Positions 1-5,513 of a stretch of DNA of 5,590 bases are shown one piece after another. The DNA is from Solobacterium sp. (GTDB lineage Bacteria; Bacillota_I; Bacilli_A; Erysipelotrichales; Erysipelotrichaceae). Numbering within the stretch: the first letter of the stretch is position 1; each line of letters opens with the position of its first letter. Made by a program: the position numbers and the translations under genes. The notes beneath the pieces are model-generated. The model did not search any database. It had not been told where the DNA came from and worked only from the letters and a program-made list of their open reading frames with translations. Location of the stretch: positions 1 through 5,590 of the forward strand of contig JAFOLE010000263.1 in the NCBI GenBank assembly GCA_017419465.1. The letters run 5' to 3'.

Positions 1-633
1 AGAAACTTTGAGGCTTCAGCGCCGAATGAGAAATGGACAACAGATGTCACAGAGTTCAAGGTTCCCGGAGAGAAGCAGAAGCTCTATCTCAGCGCATTCA
101 TGGATCTGTATGACAGATCAATCGTTGCCTGGGCAGTAAGCAGCCGTAATGACAATCTTCTGGTATTCGATACATTCCGTCAGGCGATCACTGTTTATCC
201 GGATGCGCATCCGCTGTTCCACAGTGACAGAGGATTTCAATATACAAGCCCTGCATTCCGAAACCTGCTTTTAGAACATGCCATGACACAATCCATGTCG
301 AGGGTAGCGTGCTGTATCGATAATGGACCCCAGGAAGCATTCTGGGGAATCGTAAAGACTGAGATGCCAAAGTTGTTTAAATACAATGACAGAGAATCTC
401 TCATTGAGGCTATCCGGCAATATATCAATTTCTACAACAACGAGCGCTTTCAGGAACGGTTTGATTCCAAAGCACCGATGGAAGTGCGTGCCGAGGCATT
501 ACAGGCCGAAGAGCCAAAACTTTATCCGATTCCGATCAATCGCAGGATTCAAAACTACAAACAGCATTTAGCAGAATTGAACATATCAAAAAACCCAACC
601 GGATCAGCTCCGATTGGGCAGGCATTACTTTAG
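1..633 (+). CDS. IS3-family transposase OrfB, DDE integrase core (5'-truncated by window)
   Basis: This enzyme cuts and joins DNA to move its own insertion sequence. The reading frame is open from base 1, so the ATG at 100 is internal; 210 residues are visible. Typical IS3 OrfB proteins are about 270 to 290 residues, so roughly 60 to 80 N-terminal residues are off the edge. The rve (RNase H-like) fold is clear: first catalytic Asp in WTTDVTEF near visible residue 15, second in HSDRGFQYTS near residue 76, and the catalytic Glu in NGPQEAFWGIVK near residue 120. The typical tail follows, with YINFYNNERFQ and the APMEVRAEAL segment. All three DDE residues are present and no frameshift or early stop is seen, so this part looks intact. 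Base composition seems somewhat more AT-rich than the flanking chromosomal genes, as expected for a mobile gene. Confidence 0.93.
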   Translation, partial: RNFEASAPNEKWTTDVTEFKVPGEKQKLYLSAFMDLYDRSIVAWAVSSRNDNLLVFDTFRQAITVYPDAHPLFHSDRGFQYTSPAFRNLLLEHAMTQSMSRVACCIDNGPQEAFWGIVKTEMPKLFKYNDRESLIEAIRQYINFYNNERFQERFDSKAPMEVRAEALQAEEPKLYPIPINRRIQNYKQHLAELNISKNPTGSAPIGQALL

Positions 634-640
634 ATATTTT

Positions 641-661
641 GGGTGTCTACTTGACAGGCCC
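641..661. repeat. Probable right terminal inverted repeat of the IS3-family element
   Basis: The segment GTGTCTACTTGACAGG, just after the transposase stop, resembles the outward right end of many Bacillota IS3-family elements, whose left ends read like TGxxCCTGTCAAGTAGACA. It sits where a right repeat should be, directly after orfB. The left partner is outside the window, so the pairing cannot be checked and the terminal base is a guess between about 659 and 663. Confidence 0.5.
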
Positions 662-678
662 CGGATCATCTCACGGGT

Positions 679-1320
679 TCAGTGTTTTACTTTGGCTTCG
701 TCAAATTTTCCATAACGGCAGCTTCCCTCAAACGGGCAGCGGCCGCATTCCGGGTTTCTGGCATGACAGAGGTACCGGCCGAAGAAGATCAGCTGATGAT
801 GGGTTTTGATCCACCGCTCCTTCGGAATTTTCCGTTTCAGCTTGGTTTCCACATCCAGAAGCGTATCTTCCGGTTTTGCAAGACCCAGCCTGCGGGATAC
901 CCGGCTTACATGCGTATCCACCGCAAGTGCGGGAAGTCCATAACATTCACTCATGATGACATTGGCGCATTTGCGGCCAACGCCGGGCAGCGATACAAGT
1001 TCCTCCATCGAATCCGGCACCGCGCCGTCAAACCGTTCTACCATGCCGCGTGCCATGCCCTGAATCGCCTTTGCCTTGTTGCGGTAAAGTCCCAGGGAAG
1101 CGATACAGCGCTCAATATCCGGAAGATCCGCCCGGGCAAGCGCAAAGGCATCCGGATACTGTTCAAACAATGCCGGCGTTACACGGTTGACAGATGCGTC
1201 CGTCGTCTGTGCGGAAAGCACGACCGCCACGGCCATCTGATAATTGTCCGCATGTTCCAGCTCGCAGTGTGCATCGGGAAACAGTTCATCCAGCGCTTCC
1301 AGTACGGTTTGTGCCTTCAT
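679..1320 (-). CDS. nth: Endonuclease III (DNA glycosylase/AP lyase)
   Basis: This base-excision repair enzyme removes oxidised pyrimidines from DNA and nicks the abasic site. The 213-residue length is standard. Near the N-terminus is the family motif LSAQTTDASVN (residues 35-45). The helix-hairpin-helix LPGVGRKCANV (111-121) holds the catalytic lysine K117, and the following VDTH holds catalytic D135; these match K120 and D138 of the E. coli enzyme. The 4Fe-4S loop is complete, with C185, C192, C195 and C201 in the classic C-x6-C-x2-C-x5-C spacing. The start ATG at 1320 lies inside the end of dnaD (35-base overlap), preceded by GGAAAGGTGG as ribosome binding site. The dnaD-nth order is conserved in Bacillota. 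Downstream there is no convincing terminator before the insertion sequence begins about 17 bases later, so transcripts may run antisense into the transposase. Confidence 0.97.
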   Translation of the reverse strand: MKAQTVLEALDELFPDAHCELEHADNYQMAVAVVLSAQTTDASVNRVTPALFEQYPDAFALARADLPDIERCIASLGLYRNKAKAIQGMARGMVERFDGAVPDSMEELVSLPGVGRKCANVIMSECYGLPALAVDTHVSRVSRRLGLAKPEDTLLDVETKLKRKIPKERWIKTHHQLIFFGRYLCHARNPECGRCPFEGSCRYGKFDEAKVKH

Positions 1321-1858
1321 ATGCCACCTTTCCCTGCTCGATCATTTCAGACGTATAGTTCTTCTTCGTCCATTCCCGAAGAATACTGTCGATATACGGA
1401 ATCGAAACTTTCTGATACATGCTTGCCTCACGCAGCGCAAGGATAATCATCCGTTTTTCATAGGTACGGTTCCAGTCAGAGATGCGTTCCATATCCTTCT
1501 GCGTCAGCGGACGCTTCAGTTCACTTTCAAACAGGTCAAATACCGACCGGTCAATCATGCCGGCTTCCCGTGCCACTTCCGTATCATAAAGACCGTCCAG
1601 GCGGAACGAAATCCGCTTTCCGGAGGCACGGATATCTAGATACTTCTTGGCGCACAGCAGCGATACCGTCTCATCGACTTCCTTTGCAGGCATACATGTT
1701 TTCTGTGCAAGGGCATCGATGGAGATCGGAATCCGGTGTTCGCTCATGAAATCAATCATGAGCACGATCATGAATTCCTTCTCAGACAGTCCCAGATATT
1801 CCTGATGTTCAATCACCCAGTCGCGGCGGCTCACAAACCGCTGTTCGTACCATTTCAT
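1286..1858 (-). CDS. dnaD: DnaD replication-initiation / primosome protein
   Basis: DnaD acts with DnaA, DnaB and DnaI to remodel DNA and load the replicative helicase at origins and restart sites in Bacillota. The N-terminal part (about residues 1-95) looks like the winged-helix oligomerisation domain. The C-terminal part (about 105-178) is the DnaB/DnaD-like DNA-binding domain, with the diagnostic Y-x3-I-x3-W motif at Y155-I159-W163 (YIDSILREW) after the helix YEKRMIILALREA. At 190 residues it is shorter than the roughly 230 of B. subtilis DnaD, mainly through a short tail after the motif, so the C-terminal DNA-binding extension appears reduced. The start at 1858 is supported by TGAGGA about 9 bases upstream. 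It is the first gene of a dnaD-nth pair, and the overlap with nth suggests coupled translation. A divergent palindromic promoter region lies upstream. Confidence 0.93.
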   Translation of the reverse strand: MKWYEQRFVSRRDWVIEHQEYLGLSEKEFMIVLMIDFMSEHRIPISIDALAQKTCMPAKEVDETVSLLCAKKYLDIRASGKRISFRLDGLYDTEVAREAGMIDRSVFDLFESELKRPLTQKDMERISDWNRTYEKRMIILALREASMYQKVSIPYIDSILREWTKKNYTSEMIEQGKVAYEGTNRTGSAG

Positions 1859-1884
1859 ATATAAAAATCCTCAGCAGTGTTTTC

Positions 1885-1895
1885 ATTGTATAACA
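1885..1895 (-). promoter_or_regulatory. Candidate extended -10 promoter for dnaD-nth
   Basis: Reading the minus strand from 1895 gives TGTTATACAAT. This is a TG-n extended -10 with TATACA, or alternatively TACAAT at 1890-1885 (5 of 6 matches to consensus). It would start transcription near 1878-1880, leaving a leader of about 20 bases that contains the TGAGGA ribosome binding site. No good -35 is visible at the expected distance, so the call rests on the extended -10 and position. Confidence 0.45.
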
Positions 1896-1915
1896 AAGAG
1901 CGGCTTTGTTATAAT
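1886..1915 (+). promoter_or_regulatory. Extended -10 promoter of the thioredoxin-like gene
   Basis: A consensus TATAAT lies at 1910-1915, preceded by TGT to give a TG-n extended -10. A weak -35 (TTGTAT, 1886-1891; 3 of 6 matches) sits 18 bases upstream. Transcription would begin near 1921-1923, only about 10 to 12 bases before the ATG at 1933, so the leader is very short and the ribosome binding site weak (GTGGG at 1919-1923). The -10 lies partly within the right arm of the palindrome. Confidence 0.65.
1889..1913. repeat. Perfect 10-bp inverted repeat in the divergent promoter region
   Basis: TATAACAAAG (1889-1898) and its exact reverse complement CTTTGTTATA (1904-1913) are separated by the 5-base spacer AGCGG. 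The repeat sits midway between the divergent starts of dnaD and the thioredoxin-like gene. Each arm contains or borders an extended -10 element, one for each direction. A protein bound to it could shut or coordinate both promoters, which makes it operator-like; it may also just reflect two promoter cores arranged symmetrically. It is upstream of the inferred start sites, so it is unlikely to act as an RNA hairpin of either gene. Confidence 0.6.
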
Positions 1916-1932
1916 TACGTGGGTTAAAAATC

Positions 1933-2472
1933 ATGATTAAACGTATTTTAATATCACTTCTCACAGTGATGCTTGTCTATTCGGCAGTCGTTATCGGCAT
2001 CAAGCTGTTTGAGCCGGATAAAACAGATATAAACAGCAGCACCTTCCAGCATACCGCGGCCCTTGACTATGAGACCCTGCGTGATTACACCATCAGCAGC
2101 GGTGTCGCCGCCACGCATTTTTACCTGTTCTCGTCCGTCGACAACAGTGACTGTATTTATGTAGAGAACACCGTATTGAAAAATGCGGCAGCCGCAACCG
2201 GCATGAATCTCGATGATCTTATTGAAATCGTCGATATTACCGATCTTGAGCGTTCCCTTTCGACAAACCGTCTGCGTGCAGACTGGGGCGTTCTCTCCTA
2301 TCCGGCCTTTGTGGCATGCCATGTAGAGCGCGGCGAGATCATCGTCGACAATACGCTGGAATGGAATCCGGCATCGCCGATTTCCACCGATGATGTGGAA
2401 CGCTGGCTGAAGCTGAACGGAGTTTATGAAGGCTACCAAGGCGCCGAGATCATCGAAACCCCTGCCGCCTGA
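1933..2472 (+). CDS. Membrane-anchored thioredoxin-fold-like protein lacking the CxxC motif
   Basis: A 179-residue protein with a basic start (MIKR) and one hydrophobic segment (about residues 5-24), which should anchor it in the membrane with the rest outside the cell. No lipobox cysteine follows, so it is not a lipoprotein. The soluble part looks like a divergent thioredoxin domain: strand HFYLFSS (62-68), NSDC at 71-74 where CxxC normally sits, a helix (YVENTVLKNAA), a second strand (IEIVDIT), and SYPAFV (122-127) resembling the cis-proline loop with P124. The first active-site cysteine is replaced by asparagine; C74 remains, and C129 is the only other cysteine. It is therefore unlikely to be an ordinary dithiol oxidoreductase and may be a structural or monothiol relative. 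It is transcribed alone, with its own promoter and terminator. The fold assignment is inferred from motif order, and I do not recognise a named family. Confidence 0.8.
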   Translation: MIKRILISLLTVMLVYSAVVIGIKLFEPDKTDINSSTFQHTAALDYETLRDYTISSGVAATHFYLFSSVDNSDCIYVENTVLKNAAAATGMNLDDLIEIVDITDLERSLSTNRLRADWGVLSYPAFVACHVERGEIIVDNTLEWNPASPISTDDVERWLKLNGVYEGYQGAEIIETPAA

Positions 2473-2489
2473 TTCATCTGTACTCAATG

Positions 2490-2519
2490 AAGAAGCTGAT
2501 CATTCAGCTTCTTTTTCTT
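2490..2519 (+). terminator. Intrinsic terminator of the thioredoxin-like gene
   Basis: A perfect 10-bp stem, AAGAAGCTGA (2490-2499) with TCAGCTTCTT (2504-2513) and a four-base loop TCAT, runs into a T-rich tail (TTTTCTT from 2512). It begins 17 bases after the stop codon at 2472. The tail favours use on the plus strand. Confidence 0.85.
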
Positions 2520-2530
2520 ATCCAAGGGTG

Positions 2531-2559
2531 CAAAAAAAGCAGTGCCGCAGCACTGCTTT
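2531..2559 (-). terminator. Intrinsic terminator of the yqeH-rsfS operon
   Basis: On the minus strand a perfect stem, AAAGCAGTGC (2559-2550) with GCACTGCTTT (2545-2536) and a four-base loop, runs into seven Ts (2538-2532). It lies 11 bases after the stop of the last minus-strand gene (2571). The GC-rich stem with T-run is a strong Rho-independent terminator. Confidence 0.9.
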
Positions 2560-2570
2560 CTGATAATTGA

Positions 2571-2975
2571 TTACGCAGGATTCTCGTCGATTGCGTCAGG
2601 AATGACGTTCTTTTCAACGTCATCGATCGTATCGCGGAATTCAGCCGGCAGAATAACGGATAATGTTCCGACAGCCGGACGATATGTCAGCATCATCTGC
2701 TGGCCGTGATAGGAAAGAATCGAAGTGATGCCGGACATTGCGGCATCCTTGAACGATTCCACGAAGGTCTCACGCTCAGGAACACCCGGGATTTCAATGA
2801 CATCTCCCGGCCAGTCATTTTTGCCCTGCGGCGCCACAATGATTACACCGTTGGCGACGATGTCATCATCTGCCAGAATGTCTACGATGTAGCCAAGCAT
2901 TTCCTCTTTGGAAAGATTGGTCTCTGTGTAGGTATAGGTGATGCAGTTCTTGTCGATCCGTTCAAGTCGTTTCAT
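2571..2975 (-). CDS. Conserved-looking hypothetical protein, last gene of the ribosome-assembly operon
   Basis: A 134-residue acidic, soluble-looking protein that I do not recognise. It has no membrane segment or signal peptide. C10 is its only cysteine, so metal clusters are unlikely. The predicted pattern is mixed alpha/beta: a strand-rich start (ITYTYTET), an acidic helix (about 22-38), a hydrophobic strand VIIVAP (44-49), a helix (about 69-82), and two strands (ILSYH, MLTYRPAVGTLSVILP), ending in an acidic tail. The ATG at 2975 has GGGGACGGG upstream, a usable though imperfectly spaced ribosome binding site. It follows rsfS by 58 bases on the same strand with no terminator between them, and is closed by a strong terminator, so it is probably cotranscribed. 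Coding status is supported by this context. Function is unknown. Confidence 0.75.
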   Translation of the reverse strand: MKRLERIDKNCITYTYTETNLSKEEMLGYIVDILADDDIVANGVIIVAPQGKNDWPGDVIEIPGVPERETFVESFKDAAMSGITSILSYHGQQMMLTYRPAVGTLSVILPAEFRDTIDDVEKNVIPDAIDENPA

Positions 2976-3033
2976 AATATTATCCCGTCCCCTTATTTTT
3001 CTACCTTAAGAATAGTACGTTCAGCGCACTTCT

Positions 3034-3378
3034 TCAACGCTGGTCTGAAATCTGTGTGATCGGAAGATCACCCCAGAGATTCTCCAGTTTGTACTGATCC
3101 CGCGCTTCGGCGGTAAAGATATGTACGACGATATCATTGAGATCCGCAAGAATCCACGTGCTTCCCTCCGCACCTTCTCTGGTGCGCAGCTGGAAGCCGT
3201 TTTTCTCTGCTTCCTCAATCACATCATCCGCAAGACTTGCCGCGTGACGGACATTGCGGGCTGTTGCGATGACAAAGTAATCCGTGAACGGATTTACCGA
3301 TGCCATGTCGATCACCGTAATATCCTCTGCAAGTTTTTCCTTCAGTTTCTCAATTGTAAGATCAAGCAGTTCAGCCAT
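3034..3378 (-). CDS. rsfS: Ribosomal silencing factor RsfS
   Basis: RsfS binds ribosomal protein L14 (uL14) on the 50S subunit and blocks its joining with 30S, slowing translation under nutrient stress. The 114-residue length fits the family. Signature segments in order are FTDYFVIATA (31-40), the REGAEGSTWILADLNDIVVHIF core (from about residue 67), and ARDQYKLENLWGD near the C-terminus. The start at 3378 was chosen over an in-frame ATG at 3438 because homologues begin at this point and AAAGGAGAATGG gives a strong ribosome binding site. The gene starts 8 bases inside the end of yqeK, so translation is probably coupled; yqeK-rsfS adjacency is common in Bacillota. Confidence 0.95.
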   Translation of the reverse strand: MAELLDLTIEKLKEKLAEDITVIDMASVNPFTDYFVIATARNVRHAASLADDVIEEAEKNGFQLRTREGAEGSTWILADLNDIVVHIFTAEARDQYKLENLWGDLPITQISDQR

Positions 3379-4180
3379 CCATTCTCCTTTCGCGGTATTC
3401 TTCCGCTTCCCGGTATACCAGCGCAAAGGCCGCATCAAGGTCCTTCATCGCCAGTTCTGTTTCCTTACTTACATCATAACCTCTGGTCGGTTCGATTTTA
3501 TCCGCAATATAGAGAATCTTCGAAAGCGGACCGGTACAGTCGCCCAGGGTATGCTGGCGGATCGCATCCAGGATTTCGCGATCTTCAATACCCATCACGG
3601 TCCTGAGAAAGATCGGACAGGTAAAGCTGTGATAGACCGGCGGCGCATAGGACACTGCCTCCGGCGCATAAACTTCCAGCAGCGCTCTGCCCTCTTCTTC
3701 GGACCATGCCTTTGTCAGATCATGCAGCATCCCCATCTTCCATGCCTTGTCACTGTCAAGGTGATGGACCTGCGCCAATGTACGGCACAGGGCTGCGACC
3801 GAGCGGCTGTGGGAAGCGCGGTGCGGCTTGCAGCGGGCATCCACTGCGGTCTCAAGATACCGCATGCCTTCCGCAAGCGTCTTCCGAATTCCCGGTGCCG
3901 CCTTCCGGAATGCCCCTTCCCGTACGATCCGTTCCGAATCGATCAGGGAATCATCCAGCCGGACTCCGCTGACATCACAGGCCAGAGCCGCATGCATTCT
4001 GCGGTACGGCCGCAATGCCCGTTTCACAAAACAAAGCCGGGTTTCTGCGTCCAGGACGCCTTCGTCTTCCACCGCCAGAATGACCGTCGATACATCCGGA
4101 CGCTTCAGTTCTGCCGCGGCAGCCTGAAGTTCCGCTTCCGTAATCGGGTCAAACGGCGCACAGAGAACGACCGTGCTCAT
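3371..4180 (-). CDS. yqeK: YqeK-type HD-domain Ap4A hydrolase with degenerate NadD-like N-terminus
   Basis: YqeK proteins cleave diadenosine tetraphosphate (Ap4A) symmetrically to ADP. This 269-residue protein is longer than the usual 185 to 200. The C-terminal part (about 117-245) is a complete YqeK HD domain: R121-x2-H124, the H153-D154 pair in MLHDLTK, H184, H210 in RQHTLG, and D227 in IADKIEPTR. All expected metal ligands are present. The N-terminal ~115 residues resemble a shortened nicotinate-mononucleotide adenylyltransferase (NadD). CAPFDPITEAEL (7-18) mirrors the NadD signature G-T-FDPIHxGHL, but the two histidines are replaced by T14 and E17. The SERIVREGAF stretch (82-91) recalls the NadD C-terminal SSTxIR region. 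The NadD half is therefore probably not catalytic. The start overlaps the yhbY stop (ATGA) with no clear ribosome binding site, suggesting translational coupling. The YqeK call is firm; NadD ancestry is an inference from motif and gene order. Confidence 0.9.
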   Translation of the reverse strand: MSTVVLCAPFDPITEAELQAAAAELKRPDVSTVILAVEDEGVLDAETRLCFVKRALRPYRRMHAALACDVSGVRLDDSLIDSERIVREGAFRKAAPGIRKTLAEGMRYLETAVDARCKPHRASHSRSVAALCRTLAQVHHLDSDKAWKMGMLHDLTKAWSEEEGRALLEVYAPEAVSYAPPVYHSFTCPIFLRTVMGIEDREILDAIRQHTLGDCTGPLSKILYIADKIEPTRGYDVSKETELAMKDLDAAFALVYREAEEYRERRMDG

Positions 4181-4464
4181 GGCAGAAGAATCACAGGCTC
4201 ATCGAGCGGACGATACAGAACGATCGTATGCCCGATGATCTGAACAACTTCACTGCCGGTATTCATCGCAAGATCAAATGCAAGTTCTTTCGCATCGACC
4301 GGACAGGTCTTCAGCGCCTTGATCTTGATCAGTTCATGGGTATTGAATGCCTTCCCCACTGCCGTGATCAGGTTGTCACTGAGCGCATCCTTTCCGATCT
4401 GAAACATCGCCTGCTCATTTGAAGCCAGCGCCCGCAGGTGGCGCTTCTGTTTTCCTGTAAGCAT
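4177..4464 (-). CDS. yhbY: YhbY-family CRM-domain RNA-binding protein (50S assembly)
   Basis: This small KH-like CRM-domain protein associates with pre-50S ribosomal particles; in B. subtilis it is called YqeI. The 95 residues match the usual size. MLTGKQKRHLRALA at the start, VGKAFNTHELIKIKAL in the middle and VVQIIGHTIVLYRP near the end are the characteristic CRM pattern. The start at 4464 was chosen because MLTGKQKR is where family members begin; an upstream in-frame ATG at 4548 would add 28 uncharacteristic residues inside yqeH. The ATG shares one base with the yqeH stop (TAATG), with AGAAAGG upstream as a distant ribosome binding site. Its own stop overlaps the yqeK start (ATGA). Confidence 0.94.
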   Translation of the reverse strand: MLTGKQKRHLRALASNEQAMFQIGKDALSDNLITAVGKAFNTHELIKIKALKTCPVDAKELAFDLAMNTGSEVVQIIGHTIVLYRPLDEPVILLP

Positions 4465-5513
4465 TAAAGCATCGCCTTTCTGAATGTCACATTGACATCT
4501 TTGGGAACACGCACCGTCACAACAGAGGCATCTCCGCTGATACAGCACCAGCCAAGTCCGTCAATACTGACGTCATTCTTTTCTTCGTCTTTCCGGAATG
4601 TCCGGACGGTAAAGTCATTGTTCATCGGCACCGGTACGAGCAGCTTTCCGTACTGCCGCTGCCAGAGCTCCTCCGCATCCCTTGTTTTGGAGCGATGCAG
4701 ATAGACGCTGTCGCTGAGATACCAGGTTACGGTTGCGGCTGTTGCACAGCTCACATCGACACGGGCCATTCCGCCCACCGAGAAGGTCTGATCTTCATGA
4801 ATCTGGAAGACCTTCGGTTTTACGGTGCGTACCGGCAGGATGGTTTTCAGTGCCTCTTCCGGAACCGCCATGATCATGGACTTTGAAATCTCAATGCCCG
4901 GCGTATCGATATAGGTGATTCCGTCCGCCTCAAGTTCGTTGAACTCCAGCGTTGTGCCGGGATAACGGGAACTGGTAAGCACCGCCTTTCCGGTCAATGC
5001 ATTAAGCAATGTGCTCTTTCCGGAGTTTGCCCGTCCCATGACGACGACAGGACGGCCGTTGGAAATCTTCCGGACCGCCTGGCGCACTTCCTCAACGCCC
5101 TCTTTGGTCGTTCCGGAAACCAGAACAAGTTCTCTGATCGAAAGCCCGTATTCCTTCAGACGTCCGAACACAAAGCGGGCAATCTTGTCATGCGAAACGG
5201 TCTGCGGCAGAAGATCCCGTTTTGTGCATGCAAGCACAATATCCTTTCCGCCGATCTTTCGCTGCAGTCCGGGAATCATGCCGGACTCAAAATCAAACAG
5301 ATCACACACATAAAGCACCGCCGCATCCAGGGCTTCCGCTTCCGCAAATACCGTATCCGGATCGATGCCGGTCTTCATGGAGACGGTAAGATCATCGTAA
5401 TGGATCAGCCGGAAACAGCGCTGGCAGTAGTCACTGCCTTCCTTCGGTGTATATCCGGGTTTTGTGCGGTCAATGCTCTGAAGCACTGCACCGCAGCCTC
5501 TGCATTTTGTCAT
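4464..5513 (-). CDS. yqeH: Circularly permuted ribosome-assembly GTPase YqeH
   Basis: YqeH is a GTPase needed for 30S subunit biogenesis and is related to plant NOA1. The 349 residues begin with a zinc finger: C4, C7, C30 and C33. The GTPase motifs occur in permuted order, which defines the family: G4 as TKRD (97-100), G5 near VSGTTKEG (132-139), then the P-loop G1 GRANSGKS (160-167), the G2 threonines in YPGTTLE, and G3 DTPG (203-206). The C-terminal region (about 225-349) is the family's beta-rich domain of uncertain role. The length is slightly below the roughly 366 of B. subtilis YqeH. The start at 5513 has GGAGG seven bases upstream and overlaps the stop of the preceding gene as ATGA. 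It stands upstream of yhbY without the aroE that separates them in Bacillus. Confidence 0.96.
   Translation of the reverse strand: MTKCRGCGAVLQSIDRTKPGYTPKEGSDYCQRCFRLIHYDDLTVSMKTGIDPDTVFAEAEALDAAVLYVCDLFDFESGMIPGLQRKIGGKDIVLACTKRDLLPQTVSHDKIARFVFGRLKEYGLSIRELVLVSGTTKEGVEEVRQAVRKISNGRPVVVMGRANSGKSTLLNALTGKAVLTSSRYPGTTLEFNELEADGITYIDTPGIEISKSMIMAVPEEALKTILPVRTVKPKVFQIHEDQTFSVGGMARVDVSCATAATVTWYLSDSVYLHRSKTRDAEELWQRQYGKLLVPVPMNNDFTVRTFRKDEEKNDVSIDGLGWCCISGDASVVTVRVPKDVNVTFRKAML

Larger units (their letters stand above)
1..661 (+). mobile_element. IS3-family insertion sequence, right-hand part (left part outside window)
   Basis: This is the 3' portion of an insertion sequence. It consists of the integrase half of an IS3-type OrfB transposase followed, 9 to 10 bases after its stop, by a sequence resembling an IS3-family terminal inverted repeat. 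The left end, orfA and the frameshift region lie beyond the window edge, so completeness and any target-site duplication cannot be judged. The exact right boundary is uncertain by several bases. The element lies tail-to-tail against nth and appears to have landed just past that gene's stop codon without breaking it. Confidence 0.8.

Noticed and set aside
100..102. ATG at 100 as the transposase start
   Set aside because: The same frame is open back to base 1 and encodes the conserved WTTDVTEF segment with the first catalytic aspartate, so this ATG is internal and the true start is outside the window.
660..677. CCCG...CGGG possible hairpin between the IS and nth
   Set aside because: The stem is only four base pairs with a ten-base loop and no T-tract on either strand, so it is not a believable terminator.
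682..1446. A 254-codon open frame on the plus strand opposite nth and dnaD
   Set aside because: It is antisense to Nth, whose catalytic and Fe-S residues are all intact. The product looks like random basic sequence and no ribosome binding site or promoter was seen.
3012..3037. TTGAAG and TACTAT on the minus strand as a promoter for the 134-residue gene
   Set aside because: The spacing is only 14 bases and both boxes are imperfect. Cotranscription with rsfS is the simpler reading.
3379..3438. A longer rsfS starting at 3438
   Set aside because: The additional 20 residues overlap yqeK in another frame, while the ATG at 3378 has a strong AGGAG site and matches the normal RsfS start.
3284..4243. 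A 319-codon open frame on the plus strand opposite yqeK and rsfS
   Set aside because: It is antisense to clearly recognisable HD-domain and RsfS coding sequence. Its translation is rich in Arg, Cys, His and Ser with no domain pattern, and it runs across several gene boundaries. It is a by-product of codon bias on the other strand.
4465..4548. A longer yhbY starting at 4548
   Set aside because: The extra 28 residues are cysteine-rich and lie inside yqeH coding sequence. Family members start at MLTGKQKR, which matches the ATG at 4464.
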